From the NCBI GenBank assembly GCA_965261645.1, contig CBDHDJ010000004.1:930001-994000 (forward strand): DNA of 64,000 bases, read 5' to 3'. Under the pieces are notes generated by a model. The model had not been told where the DNA came from and searched no databases. It was given only the letters and a program-made list of their open reading frames with translations. Origin of the DNA: CBDHDJ01 sp965261645 (GTDB lineage: Bacteria; Pseudomonadota; Alphaproteobacteria; SHVV01). Below are positions 8,931 through 17,770 of the stretch, piece after piece (position 1 is the stretch's first letter; the number at the start of each line of letters is the position of its first letter). The translations under genes and the position numbers were made by a program.

Positions 8931-10235
8931 GTGCCCGTTAGCGTTGCCATCGTCGGGTCGGGCCCGGCCGGGTTCTATACGGCCGAAGCCCTCATCAAGA
9001 AGGAACAGGGCTTCGAGATCGATATCATCGAGCGGTTGCCGACCCCGTTCGGCTTGATTCGTGGCGGCGTGGCGCCCGATCACCAGACCACTAAAAAGGT
9101 GATGCGGGCGTTTGAGGCGACCGCCCTCAAGGAGCCGGTGCGGTATTTCGGCAATGTCGAGATCGGCCGCGACGTCAGCCTCGATGAGCTCCGGGCGATT
9201 TACGACGCCGTGGTCCTGGCCGTCGGCTCACCGCTCGACAGGCCCGCCGGCATCCCAGGCGAGGACAAGATCGGCGTCATCGGTTCGGCCGCCTTCGTCG
9301 GCTGGTACAACGGTCATCCGGATTTCCGCGATCTCGACCCCGATCTCGACGTCGAGGCGGTGGCGGTTATCGGCGTCGGCAATGTCGCCATCGACGTCGC
9401 CCGCGTTTTGGTCAAGACCGAGGCGGAGATGGCGGAGTCCGACCTGCCCGACTACGCCGCCGCGGCGATCCGCCAGTCACCGCTCAAGGACGTCTACATG
9501 TTCGGCCGGCGCGGCCCGCTTGACGCCAAATTCACCAATGTCGAGCTCAGGGAGATGGGGCGGCTCGAAATCTGCGTGCCGCAGATCGACCCGGCGCAGC
9601 TTCCCGACGAGGTCACGGGCGAAATGGACGACCGCGACCGCCGTCTCAAGGACAAGAATCTGGCGACGCTGACGGAGTTCGCGCCGCGCCAACCCGACGA
9701 GAAGGAAAAGCGCGTTCATTTCCAGTTTTATGCCGCCCCGGCCGAGATTCTCGGCGGCGATCGCGTGGAGGGGCTGCAACTCGAGCGCACGCGGGTGGAA
9801 GAGGGCCGCGCCGTAGGCTCGGGTGAGTATTTTGACATCCCCTGTGGATTGGTGATCCCGGCCATCGGCTATCGCTCGGAAGCGGTCGACGGCGTCGCCT
9901 TCGATACCAAGCAGGGGATCGTCGTGAACGAGGGCGGACGTGTTGAGGATGGCATCTACGCCGTCGGCTGGGTCATGCGCGGGCCGACGGGCGTCATCGC
10001 GACCAACCGCCCGGACGGCGTCGCCGTCGCCGAACATATCTGCGAGGATCTTGGCGCGGGCACGAAGCCGGGGCGCCCGGCGCTCGAAAAACTGCTCGAG
10101 GACAAGGACGTTCGCTGGGTGTCCTATGGTGAATGGCAACAAATAGACCAAGCGGAAATCGCCGGCGCAAGCGCCGATGCGCCGCGCCGCAAGTTCGTCA
10201 CCGTCGCGGAGATGCTCGCCGTCCTTGGCGCATAG
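8931..10235 (+). CDS. fprA: Ferredoxin-NADP+ reductase, adrenodoxin reductase/FprA type
   Basis: 434 residues from GTG 8931 with AGGAGA about 8 nt upstream. The FAD dinucleotide fold is VAIVGSGPAGFYTAEAL (residues 4-20), the next conserved block is PTPFGLIRGGVAPDHQTTK, the NADP fold is VIGVGNVAIDVARVL (about residue 145), and the C-terminal FAD motif is YAVGWVMRGPTGVIATN. These are the signatures of adrenodoxin reductase and mycobacterial FprA, which pass electrons between NADP(H) and a ferredoxin. The gene lies 267 bp upstream of korA-korB on the same strand. That makes recovery of ferredoxin electrons from 2-oxoglutarate oxidation, as NADPH, the likeliest role. No ferredoxin gene is in the window. 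Confidence 0.92.
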   Translation: MPVSVAIVGSGPAGFYTAEALIKKEQGFEIDIIERLPTPFGLIRGGVAPDHQTTKKVMRAFEATALKEPVRYFGNVEIGRDVSLDELRAIYDAVVLAVGSPLDRPAGIPGEDKIGVIGSAAFVGWYNGHPDFRDLDPDLDVEAVAVIGVGNVAIDVARVLVKTEAEMAESDLPDYAAAAIRQSPLKDVYMFGRRGPLDAKFTNVELREMGRLEICVPQIDPAQLPDEVTGEMDDRDRRLKDKNLATLTEFAPRQPDEKEKRVHFQFYAAPAEILGGDRVEGLQLERTRVEEGRAVGSGEYFDIPCGLVIPAIGYRSEAVDGVAFDTKQGIVVNEGGRVEDGIYAVGWVMRGPTGVIATNRPDGVAVAEHICEDLGAGTKPGRPALEKLLEDKDVRWVSYGEWQQIDQAEIAGASADAPRRKFVTVAEMLAVLGA

Positions 10236-10502
10236 AGCCGCCGAGGGGCATCTTTGGCATCCCTCGCACACACCCTATTTTGCGACACGAAGAATTTATT
10301 AGAATGGGACCGGCTCATGAGCTAGGGTCCATAGCGTCGGGGACCGAAGCGATATGCATGTGGCGTTCAGGACTCGGCCCAACCTGGTGGTTGCCTTGTC
10401 GGTCCCTTGAACTAATTTTTTACTGATGATCGAGCCAGTCCGTCCGTCGGACATGGGTTGACGTTGTATTGACTGTTATCGAGCCTTGGAGATGCCCGTC
10501 GC

Positions 10503-12383
10503 ATGAGTATGCCGGCCAGCACTGCCCCCGACGATACGGACCGCGTTGTCGAGCGCGAGGCGGTCGAGTCGGTTGTCGTTCGCTTCGCCGGCGATTCGGG
10601 CGACGGCATGCAGCTCACGGGCAACCAATTCACCCTGGCCACGGCGCTTGCGGGCAATGATCTCGCGACGTTTCCCGATTTCCCGGCGGAAATTCGCGCG
10701 CCGGCCGGCACCACCTACGGCGTCTCCGCATTTCAGATCAACTTCGGCGCGCGTGTGATCAAAACCTCGGGCGATGCGCCCGACGTTCTCGTGGCGATGA
10801 ACCCGGCGGCCCTCAAGGTCAATGTCAGGGACCTCAAGATCGGCGGCCTGATCATCGCCGATTCCGGCACTTTCAAAGAGCGCAACCTCAAGAAGGCAGG
10901 GTACGCCGACAACCCCCTGACGGACGGCAGCCTCGAGAAGTACCGTCTCTACGACATCGACATCTCCCGGTTCACGCTGGAGGCCGTCAAGGACAGCGGC
11001 CTTGCCCAGAAAGACGCACTGCGCTGCAAGAACATGTGGACGCTGGGGCTGGTGAGCTGGATGTACGGCCGCAAACGCAAGGCCACGGTCGACTGGCTTT
11101 CGCAGAAGTTCGCCAAGCGCCCGGAGATCGCCGCAGCCAACATCGCGGCTCTCAATGCCGGCCACGCGTTCGGCGAGACCGCCGAGTTGCCCCAGGGCGT
11201 CTCGGTGTACCACGTGCCCGAAGCGGATATCGCGCCGGGCCTCTACCGCACCGTCTCGGGTTACGAGGCGCTGGCTTGGGGCCTGGTGGCCGGCACCCAG
11301 GCGGCCGCGCTCGAGCTGATGCTGAGCTCCTATCCCATCACGCCGGCCTCGACGCTCTTGCACACGCTGGCCAGCTTCAAGCAATTCGGCGTCGTCACAT
11401 TCCAGGCTGAAGACGAGATCGCGGCGGTGTGCGCGGCGATCGGCGCATCCTACGCCGGTGCGCTCGGCGTCACCTCGAGCTCGGGCCCCGGCATCGCCCT
11501 CAAGACCGAGGCGATCGGCCTCGCCATCGCCGTCGAGCTACCGTTGATCGTGGTCAACTCGCAACGCGCCGGTCCTTCGACGGGCATGCCGACGAAGACC
11601 GAGCAGTCCGATCTCTATCAGGCGGTGTTCGGCCGGAACGCGGATGCCCAGGTAGTGGTCCTGGCCGCCCGCTCGCCGGCGGATTGCTTCGAGGTGGCCA
11701 TCGAGGCAGTGCGCTTGGCAGCCAAGTACATGACGCCGGTGATCCTGTTGAGTGACGGCTATATCGCCAATGCCGCCGAGCCGTGGCTCATTCCCGACGT
11801 CGAAGAACTACCCGGCATCGATGTCTCGTTCCGCACCGATCCCGCTGATTTCCACCCCTTCCAGCGCGATCCGGCCACCCTGGCGCGGCCGTGGGTGCGG
11901 CCCGGCACGCCAGGGCTCGAGCATCGCATCGGCGGGCTGGAGAAGGACTTCGAAACCAGCCACATCTCGTACGACCCCGAAAACCACCAGCGCATGACCG
12001 ATGTTCGCGCCGCGAAGATCGCCGGCATCGCCCAGGACATTCCGCCCCAAGCGGTGGAGGCCGGCCGTGACGAGGGTCGCCTGGCGGTGGTGGGATGGGG
12101 CTCGGCCTACGGCCCTATCAGTCGCGCGGTCGACAATGTGCGGGACGATGGGCTCGATGTGTCGCACATTCACATCCGCCACATCTGGCCGCTCCCGAGC
12201 AACCTCGGTGGTCTCCTGGCGGGGTTCGACCAGGTGCTGGTGCCCGAGATGAACAATGGCCAGCTCGTGACCGTGCTGCGCGCTAAGTATCTGGTGCCGG
12301 CCGAGGGATTCAACAACGTGTCGGGCCAACCCTTCAAGATCGCCGAGATCGAATCCGCGGTCCGCGAGCGCGTGGGTGAGTGA
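10503..12383 (+). CDS. korA: 2-oxoglutarate:ferredoxin oxidoreductase, fused gamma-alpha subunit
   Basis: 626 residues. The N-terminal gamma domain opens with VVRFAGDSGDGMQLTGNQF, and the alpha (pyrimidine-binding) domain begins near residue 255 with GLVAGTQAAALELMLSSYPI and TPASTLLHTLA. It carries the conserved GPSTGMPTKTEQSDLYQ stretch. The gamma-alpha fusion without a ferredoxin-like domain is the two-subunit KorAB form known from mycobacteria and some aerobic Alphaproteobacteria. The reaction is CoA-dependent decarboxylation of 2-oxoglutarate to succinyl-CoA with reduced ferredoxin. It overlaps or abuts korB. The 267 bp upstream holds no gene and I see no certain promoter in it, though it is AT-richer than its surroundings. 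GGAG lies about 10 nt before ATG 10503. Confidence 0.93.
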   Translation: MSMPASTAPDDTDRVVEREAVESVVVRFAGDSGDGMQLTGNQFTLATALAGNDLATFPDFPAEIRAPAGTTYGVSAFQINFGARVIKTSGDAPDVLVAMNPAALKVNVRDLKIGGLIIADSGTFKERNLKKAGYADNPLTDGSLEKYRLYDIDISRFTLEAVKDSGLAQKDALRCKNMWTLGLVSWMYGRKRKATVDWLSQKFAKRPEIAAANIAALNAGHAFGETAELPQGVSVYHVPEADIAPGLYRTVSGYEALAWGLVAGTQAAALELMLSSYPITPASTLLHTLASFKQFGVVTFQAEDEIAAVCAAIGASYAGALGVTSSSGPGIALKTEAIGLAIAVELPLIVVNSQRAGPSTGMPTKTEQSDLYQAVFGRNADAQVVVLAARSPADCFEVAIEAVRLAAKYMTPVILLSDGYIANAAEPWLIPDVEELPGIDVSFRTDPADFHPFQRDPATLARPWVRPGTPGLEHRIGGLEKDFETSHISYDPENHQRMTDVRAAKIAGIAQDIPPQAVEAGRDEGRLAVVGWGSAYGPISRAVDNVRDDGLDVSHIHIRHIWPLPSNLGGLLAGFDQVLVPEMNNGQLVTVLRAKYLVPAEGFNNVSGQPFKIAEIESAVRERVGE

Positions 12384-12384
12384 T

Positions 12385-13410
12385 ATGAACGTCGTGACGC
12401 CCCTGGAAAAACTCACGCCCAAGGACTTCGCCTCGGACCAGGAGGTGCGCTGGTGCCCGGGCTGTGGCGACTATGCCGTCCTGAAATCGATGCTGAAGGC
12501 GCTGGCCGACATCGGCACCACCAAGGAAAACGTGGTGTTCGTCTCCGGTATCGGCTGCGCGGCGCGCTTTCCCTACTACATCTCGTCCTATGGCTTTCAC
12601 ACCATTCACGGCCGCGCACCGGCCATCGCCACCGGCATCAAGCTGACCAACCCGGACCTCGATGTCTGGGTGGTGACCGGCGACGGCGACGGCCTCAGCA
12701 TCGGCGCCAACCATCTGTTCCACGTGCTCCGGCGCAACGTGAACATGCAGATCCTCCTGTTCAACAACGAGACCTACGGCCTCACTAAAGGCCAGCACTC
12801 GCCGACCTCGCGCGTCGGCACGCGCTCGCCTTCGGCACCCACGGGCTCTCTCGACAACCCGGTCTCGCCGGTCGCCTTCGCGCTCGGCGCCGGTGCACGC
12901 TTCATCGCCCGTGGCGTCGATACGCAGCAAAAGCTGTTGCCCGACCTCTTCGCCCGCGCCCACGCGCATCAGGGCGCCTCGTTCGTCGAAATCTTCCAGA
13001 ACTGCATCGTCTATAACGATGGTGTGTTCGACGATTTCATCGCAAAGGAGGTGGCCGCCGATGCCCAGATCCACGTCGAACACGGCCAACCGCTGATCTT
13101 CGGTGCGGACGGGACGCGGGGGATCAGGCTCAAGCCCGGCGCCCTGGAACTCGAGCTCGTCACCCTCGGCGACAACGGCGTGAGCGAGGCCGATCTGCTC
13201 GTCCACGACGAGACCAGCAGCACGCTCGCCGGCATGTTGGCCGCCATGGAGCCGCCAGCGTTTCCAATGGCGCTCGGCGTGTTGTATTGCGACCCCGCGT
13301 CGACCTACGAGCGCGCCATCAATGAGCAGATCGAGTTGGCGCAAGCCCAAACGACCGGCGACCTCAACAAGATATTGCGCTCCGGTCCGACTTGGACGGT
13401 CGGCTCCTAA
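12385..13410 (+). CDS. korB: 2-oxoglutarate:ferredoxin oxidoreductase, beta (TPP-binding) subunit
   Basis: 341 residues from ATG 12385 (MNVVTPLEKLTPKDFASD), chosen over GTG 12376 because GGTGAG precedes the ATG and nothing useful precedes the GTG. RWCPGCGDYAVL carries cysteines of the [4Fe-4S] site, VTGDGDGLSIGANHLFHVL is the TPP/Mg motif, and NNETYGLTKGQHSPTS is diagnostic for the family. The beta subunit holds TPP and the iron-sulfur cluster and completes the complex with korA. The start lies directly after the korA stop (TGA ends at 12383), so the two are translated together. Confidence 0.94.
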   Translation: MNVVTPLEKLTPKDFASDQEVRWCPGCGDYAVLKSMLKALADIGTTKENVVFVSGIGCAARFPYYISSYGFHTIHGRAPAIATGIKLTNPDLDVWVVTGDGDGLSIGANHLFHVLRRNVNMQILLFNNETYGLTKGQHSPTSRVGTRSPSAPTGSLDNPVSPVAFALGAGARFIARGVDTQQKLLPDLFARAHAHQGASFVEIFQNCIVYNDGVFDDFIAKEVAADAQIHVEHGQPLIFGADGTRGIRLKPGALELELVTLGDNGVSEADLLVHDETSSTLAGMLAAMEPPAFPMALGVLYCDPASTYERAINEQIELAQAQTTGDLNKILRSGPTWTVGS

Positions 13411-13478
13411 GACCCGCTCGAACCTCTCTCACGGCGAAGGTGGATTGCGCGCGAGCGGTCGCTCGGCCCGCGCTTGAG

Positions 13479-14498
13479 CTACTGGCGGGGCGGCTGTTTC
13501 AGGAGCTTGTCGCGATCGGTCGAGTGCACCACCAGGTCGAAGGCCGTCCCCTCACGCAGGACGGTCAAAGGGACATCGACACCGGCGGACCCGATCGACC
13601 AGATGCGGCGATACATATCCGCGATATCCGAAACCTGCTCGCCACCCACGCGAATCACGATGTCGCCGGGCTGCATGCCGGCGCGCTCCGCCGGCCCCTC
13701 GGGCGCGAGGCCTGACACCACCATCTGACCATGTAAATCGGTGGTGAACACGCCGAGCCAGGGCCGCCGCGCCGAGCCGGTGCGCCCCGTCGCCAGCATC
13801 TCGGGCAGGACGGATTTCAAGAGATCGATGGGGACGAACATGTTGCCCGGCTTGTTAGCCGACCCCCGACCCACATCTTCGAGAAACAGCGAGCCGATAC
13901 CGAGGAGCGCACCGTCGCCGCCGAGCAGCGCAGCGCCGCTCCAATTGGGGTGGGGCGGCGTGGTGAAGATGGCTTCGTCGAGCAGATATTCCCAGTAGCC
14001 CGCGAATTCGCGCTTGGCGGCGACCCGACCTTCGATTGTCTGTCCGAGGCCGCCCCGGGCCGCGATGATGACCGAGTCCTCGGCGGCGAGCGACTGAGAG
14101 CTGCCGAGCGTGAGCGGTTTCACTTCGGGCGGCTCGAACGCCCGGAGCAAGCCGAACCCGCTGTCGTAATCGTAGGCCACCACGTCGGCGGTCGTGATGG
14201 TGTCCTCGGCGGTAATGATATTCACGGTCTCGGCCTCGACGATCAGGTAGCCGATGGTCAGCACGAGGCCCTGCTCGTCGATGACAACGCCGCTACCCTC
14301 GCGGTCGGTCCCGAGGAACGGCGCGGTGAAGGCATCCTCTGGAACCTGGGACGTCAAAGGGACGACAGCGGCGAGCGCGGCTTCGAGATCGAAGTCGAGC
14401 TCCTCGGGCTTGGGTTGGGCGGCAGCGCTGAGGGTGGGCAGAAGCAGATGCGACAATCCGGCCGGCCGCCGACCGTTCGCCTTTTCAATACCTGGCAT
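13479..14498 (-). CDS. HtrA-like S1C protein with PDZ domain, apparently lacking the His and Asp of the triad
   Basis: 339 residues: a trypsin-like domain (about 45-230) and one PDZ domain (about 250-325; PWLGVFTTDLHGQMVVSG, RAGMQPGDIVIRVGGEQVSD). Aligned by eye to DegP, the segment that should read TNxHVV is LTIGYLIVEAE (no His). The SDIALI segment is DSGFGLLRAFE (Asp replaced by Gly), and GNSGG is NWSGAALL (Ser kept). This makes a pseudoprotease, or a protease with a rearranged active site, the best reading. A short hydrophobic stretch near the N-terminus (LSHLLLPTLSAAA) may act as signal. The gene is convergent with korB, 68 bp away. Its target is unknown. Confidence 0.8.
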   Translation of the reverse strand: MPGIEKANGRRPAGLSHLLLPTLSAAAQPKPEELDFDLEAALAAVVPLTSQVPEDAFTAPFLGTDREGSGVVIDEQGLVLTIGYLIVEAETVNIITAEDTITTADVVAYDYDSGFGLLRAFEPPEVKPLTLGSSQSLAAEDSVIIAARGGLGQTIEGRVAAKREFAGYWEYLLDEAIFTTPPHPNWSGAALLGGDGALLGIGSLFLEDVGRGSANKPGNMFVPIDLLKSVLPEMLATGRTGSARRPWLGVFTTDLHGQMVVSGLAPEGPAERAGMQPGDIVIRVGGEQVSDIADMYRRIWSIGSAGVDVPLTVLREGTAFDLVVHSTDRDKLLKQPPRQ

Positions 14499-14659
14499 GA
14501 CTGACGCACCTTTCCCTTCCGCAGACGGCCGCCGATCCCGGCAGGCTAGCGCCCCGGGCCACCGTCACCAACTCCGAACTTCCTGACCAGAGGTCGCTGA
14601 AGCCGGATCGCACAGGGGCGCCGGCGCACACTCTGCCGGTGGTCTGCCCCGCCGCGCGC

Positions 14660-15820
14660 CTAGTCGTCGAACAGGCGCTCGAGATAGCCGTTGATCATGT
14701 TGTGGATGCCCTTCTCCATGGCGGACATGGGTCCCGGCTTGAACAGCTTGGATTGGGCCCCCCGCTGGAGCGATTCGATCATCTCCGTGTCTTCGTCGAC
14801 CACCTGGACCATGAAGTCGTGATACTTCCTGACCTTGGCCTCGAAGTCCGGATCATCGAAATTTTCCGGGCCGAACATGTGATAGATCACCAGGCGCGTG
14901 GTCGTCGGCGTCAACGGCCAGGACACCATCGGCACGATCTGATCGACGCGGGCGAACATGTGCAGATTGGGTTGCGCGAAGCCGGTCGCGGAGAACGCAT
15001 CGCCGCGCTCCGCCAGCCACGCGATGCGATTCATCACGGGCTTCCCGCCCTCGACCATCGGCGCGGCATCGTAGATCGACTTAAAGCCGCCCCGCTCCCT
15101 TAGATGAAAAGGAAAAGCCTCAATATCGATGGCGCCGCCGAAGGTCGGCAGATGGATGGCGTAGACGTGGTAGAGGTCCATCACGTTCTCGGAGACAAAC
15201 TTCCAGTTGCAGTTCAGATACACGACCATCTTGTCCGCCAGACGCAGGTCTTCTTGGCGGATGAAGTCGAAAGCCTCGATGTAATCGGCGATGAACTCGC
15301 GCAAGGGCTCGGCTTCGTCATTGAAAGTGACGAAGATCCAACCGGCCCATTGGTCCGACTTGAGCCGGCTCAAGCGGCACGATTTCGGATCGAAACCCTC
15401 GGCTTCCTTCATGTAAGGCGCACCCACGAGCTTGCCTTCAAGATCGTAGGTCCAACCGTGATAGGGGCACGAGAACTCGTTGAGATTGCCGGCGCCGCTC
15501 GCCACTTCGACCCCACGGTGACGGCACACGTTGGCGAAGGCGTTGATCTCGCCCTTTTCGTTGCGGGCGATGATCATCGGCTCGCCGAGCACCCGGGAGG
15601 TCATGTAATCGCCGGGGTTCTCGATCTCCTCGGCGCGCGCCATGCAGAGCCAGTCCCGCATGAACAGCTTTTCCTTCTCGAGCTCGAGAATTTCCGGCGC
15701 GGAATAGATATAGCCCGGCAAATGCGTGGCCTTGTGGATATCGGCGCGGGTCTGATCGAGGCCGGCGCCGAGGGCCGTGGGGCCCGCCGCCGTTTGGATG
15801 GTCATGTCCGTGAGCGCCAT
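14660..15820 (-). CDS. Rieske non-haem iron oxygenase, alpha subunit (copy 1)
   Basis: 386 residues from ATG 15820 (MALTDMTIQTAAGP). The Rieske cluster ligands are CRHRG and CPYHGW (CxH-x17-CxxH, about residues 80-102). The mononuclear iron site is in NCNWKFVSENVMDLYHVYAI followed by His, giving the two-histidine arrangement near residues 205-215. Such subunits hydroxylate aromatics or demethylate amines with electrons from a reductase that is not encoded here. It is closely similar over its whole length to the gene at 20723-21898, and the Rieske half is nearly identical. A dienelactone hydrolase-like gene lies immediately upstream on the same strand. The substrate is not readable from sequence. 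Confidence 0.92.
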   Translation of the reverse strand: MALTDMTIQTAAGPTALGAGLDQTRADIHKATHLPGYIYSAPEILELEKEKLFMRDWLCMARAEEIENPGDYMTSRVLGEPMIIARNEKGEINAFANVCRHRGVEVASGAGNLNEFSCPYHGWTYDLEGKLVGAPYMKEAEGFDPKSCRLSRLKSDQWAGWIFVTFNDEAEPLREFIADYIEAFDFIRQEDLRLADKMVVYLNCNWKFVSENVMDLYHVYAIHLPTFGGAIDIEAFPFHLRERGGFKSIYDAAPMVEGGKPVMNRIAWLAERGDAFSATGFAQPNLHMFARVDQIVPMVSWPLTPTTTRLVIYHMFGPENFDDPDFEAKVRKYHDFMVQVVDEDTEMIESLQRGAQSKLFKPGPMSAMEKGIHNMINGYLERLFDD

Positions 15821-15859
15821 GTTCGCTCTCACATTTGGCTCGTGGTGCGCCGTTCCCCG

Positions 15860-16549
15860 TCAACTCAGATTCGCTGCGAACAACTCCAAGGTGCGCTTGC
15901 GCGACACCGCCTCGGCTTCGGCGTCGAACTCATCGGGCCGCTCGTCGCAGGCAAAGCCGTGGCCCGTTTCGTAAATGAACGTGTCGATTTCGGGGTGGCT
16001 GGTGCGCACCTTCTCGACCTCGTCCATCGGGATGTATTCGTCGGTTCGGCCGAAATGGAACTGGACCGGGCATTTGGGCTTATCGTTCATGAGCTCGCCG
16101 ATGCCAACGCCGTACAGGCTCGAGGCGCAGGCCATGTCGAGGCGGCATGCCGCGAGCCAGGCGATGATGCCGCCGAAGCAATAACCGACGATGCCCACCG
16201 GCAGGCCGAGATGATCGGCGCAGACCTTGACGTCGAGCAGCGATTTATCCCAATCGAGAGCGGCCCGCAAGGCCACGCCCTTGTTGGTACCGTCCTCGTC
16301 GTAGGCCGGCTCGGCGCCGCGTTCGATGCGGTCGTAAAGCGCCGGCGCAACGGTGTGGAAGCCCTCGGCCGCGAAGCGCTCGCACACATTGCGAATGTAA
16401 TGATTGAGGCCGTAGATCTCCTGAATCACGATGACGCGGCCCTTGATCGCGCCTTCCGGCCTGGCTTCATAGGCGGTCAATTCGTGCCCATCATCCGTGG
16501 TCAACGTGATGGCGTGGCCCGGCGTTTGGGCGATGGCGGCTTCACTCAT
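15860..16549 (-). CDS. Dienelactone hydrolase family protein
   Basis: 229 residues from ATG 16549 (MSEAAIAQTPGHAITL), preceded by GGGAGGAGAG. The alpha/beta hydrolase parts are RVIVIQEIYGLNHYIRNVCE, the nucleophile VGYCFGGIIAW (Cys, about residue 125), the acid FGRTDEYIP and the histidine ETGHGFACDE. Cys-Asp-His is the dienelactone hydrolase triad. Classical members open dienelactones from chlorocatechols; many relatives are general carboxyl-ester or lactone hydrolases. Its position 39 bp upstream of a Rieske oxygenase gene on the same strand fits a short catabolic operon, in which the oxygenase product or a later lactone would be its substrate. This is inference. Confidence 0.9.
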   Translation of the reverse strand: MSEAAIAQTPGHAITLTTDDGHELTAYEARPEGAIKGRVIVIQEIYGLNHYIRNVCERFAAEGFHTVAPALYDRIERGAEPAYDEDGTNKGVALRAALDWDKSLLDVKVCADHLGLPVGIVGYCFGGIIAWLAACRLDMACASSLYGVGIGELMNDKPKCPVQFHFGRTDEYIPMDEVEKVRTSHPEIDTFIYETGHGFACDERPDEFDAEAEAVSRKRTLELFAANLS

Positions 16550-16748
16550 GCTCTCCTCCCGATCTTGTCCAGGCCAGCCGGCCTTCCGCGGCGGCGCCCG
16601 GCGACTCACGAGTCTGGCCCAATCGCATGCCGCTGGCAACCGGTCCGGAGCGCGTGTCGCGGATGGGCATTGGTGTAGAGCTATGCTCCGGTCTCGCCCC
16701 TTAAATAGGGCACCGGATAGAGTGCTTTGATAAATGGGAGGATTCACA

Positions 16749-17564
16749 GTGCGCAAGCTGAAAACCTACTTGACCGGTTTCGCGTTCGGCCTGGTCGCGA
16801 TCGCGTTCGCGATGAGCGCGACACCTGCGACTGCGGGCGATGGCTGGGAAATGGATGTGCTGGTCACCGAGCCACAGTTCGCCTGGAACGACGAAGTCAA
16901 CGTGCCCAAGTCTGGCACGAAGTGGGTCACCTGGAAGGCGATGGATTCGAGCGAGGTCACGAAAAAGTGGAACCTTTGCGTGCTGTTCCCGCACGTCAAG
17001 GACCCCTACTACCTCGCGACCTCCTACGGCGCCTACCAGGAGGCCAAGCGCTTGGGCGCGAAGCTCACGATTCTGGAAGCCGGCGGCTACGGTAACGTCC
17101 AGAACCAGATCAGCCAGATGGAGGACTGCGCGGCCCAGGGCGCCGACGGCATCATGCTCTTCGCACTGTCGGCGGACGGCCTGAGGCCGATCACCGACCA
17201 GGTCCGCGGCCAGGGCGTCAAGGTTCACGACTGCGGCATCGGGGTCCACACCGAGGTCGATGCCCGCTCGGTGATCTCGTACTACGAGTCCGGCAAGGAG
17301 ATCGCCGATTGGCTCAAGAGTGAGCACCCCACGGAAGAGATCAAGGTGGTGTGGCTGCCCGGCCCGCCCGGCGTGAGCTGGGTAGAGACGCCGACGACCG
17401 CGCTTAAGAAGGAGACCGCAGGCACCAACATCAAGCTCCTCAAGACCATGTATGGCGACAGCGGCAAGCCGCAGCAGCTCAAGCTGGTCGAGGACGCGGT
17501 GCAGACCTATGACGGCCTCGATTACATCCTGGGCGGCGCGCCCGCCATCGACCCGGATATCTCA
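16749..17564 (+). pseudogene. TorT-like periplasmic binding protein, 5' part (split by the IS at 17565)
   Basis: GTG 16749 has a perfect upstream GGGAGGATT. The product starts with a signal peptide (MRKLKTYLTGFAFGLVAIAF, MSATPATAGDG) and continues with WNLCVLFPHVKDPYYLATSY, LTILEAGGYGNVQNQISQ and YDGLDYILGGAPAIDPDI. The first two blocks match E. coli TorT, the periplasmic TMAO-sensing partner of TorS, region by region. The frame runs into element DNA after 17564 and stops at about 17604. The rest of the gene is at 20295-20621. Joining 16749-17564 to 20295-20621 gives an uninterrupted 380-residue protein. No torS-like kinase is adjacent, so the ligand and pathway are unknown. Confidence 0.85.
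17560..17564. repeat. Target site duplication TCTCA, left copy
   Basis: TCTCA at 17560-17564 recurs at 20290-20294, on the other side of the IS1380-type element. Removing one copy with the element restores the TorT-like frame exactly. The 5 bp length fits the IS1380 family (ISEcp1 also makes 5 bp duplications). Confidence 0.6.
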
Positions 17565-17770
17565 CGAGCGTTTTTTAGGCGTTGGATTTGCGCTCCGTTG
17601 GGCTGATCTGAGTGCCCGCGGGCCGGGGTTGTTTTTTTGGCGGGATAGAGTGGGCGGGATGGTGTGGCTGGGTCCGGGAATGATAGATTTTCGTTGATTT
17701 CGGGCATGAGGAGAGTTTCGCCTCCGGGAGGCGCCGTGCCTTTATCTCGATTGCCGCCGATGAGTTGGGA

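Noticed and set aside
10440..10500. Promoter-like TTGACG upstream of korA
   Set aside because: No -10 element at proper spacing could be fitted with confidence.
15104..16678. Plus-strand ORF of 524 codons opposite the Rieske and hydrolase genes
   Set aside because: It covers two well-supported minus-strand genes and shows no family motif; long antisense frames are usual at this GC content.
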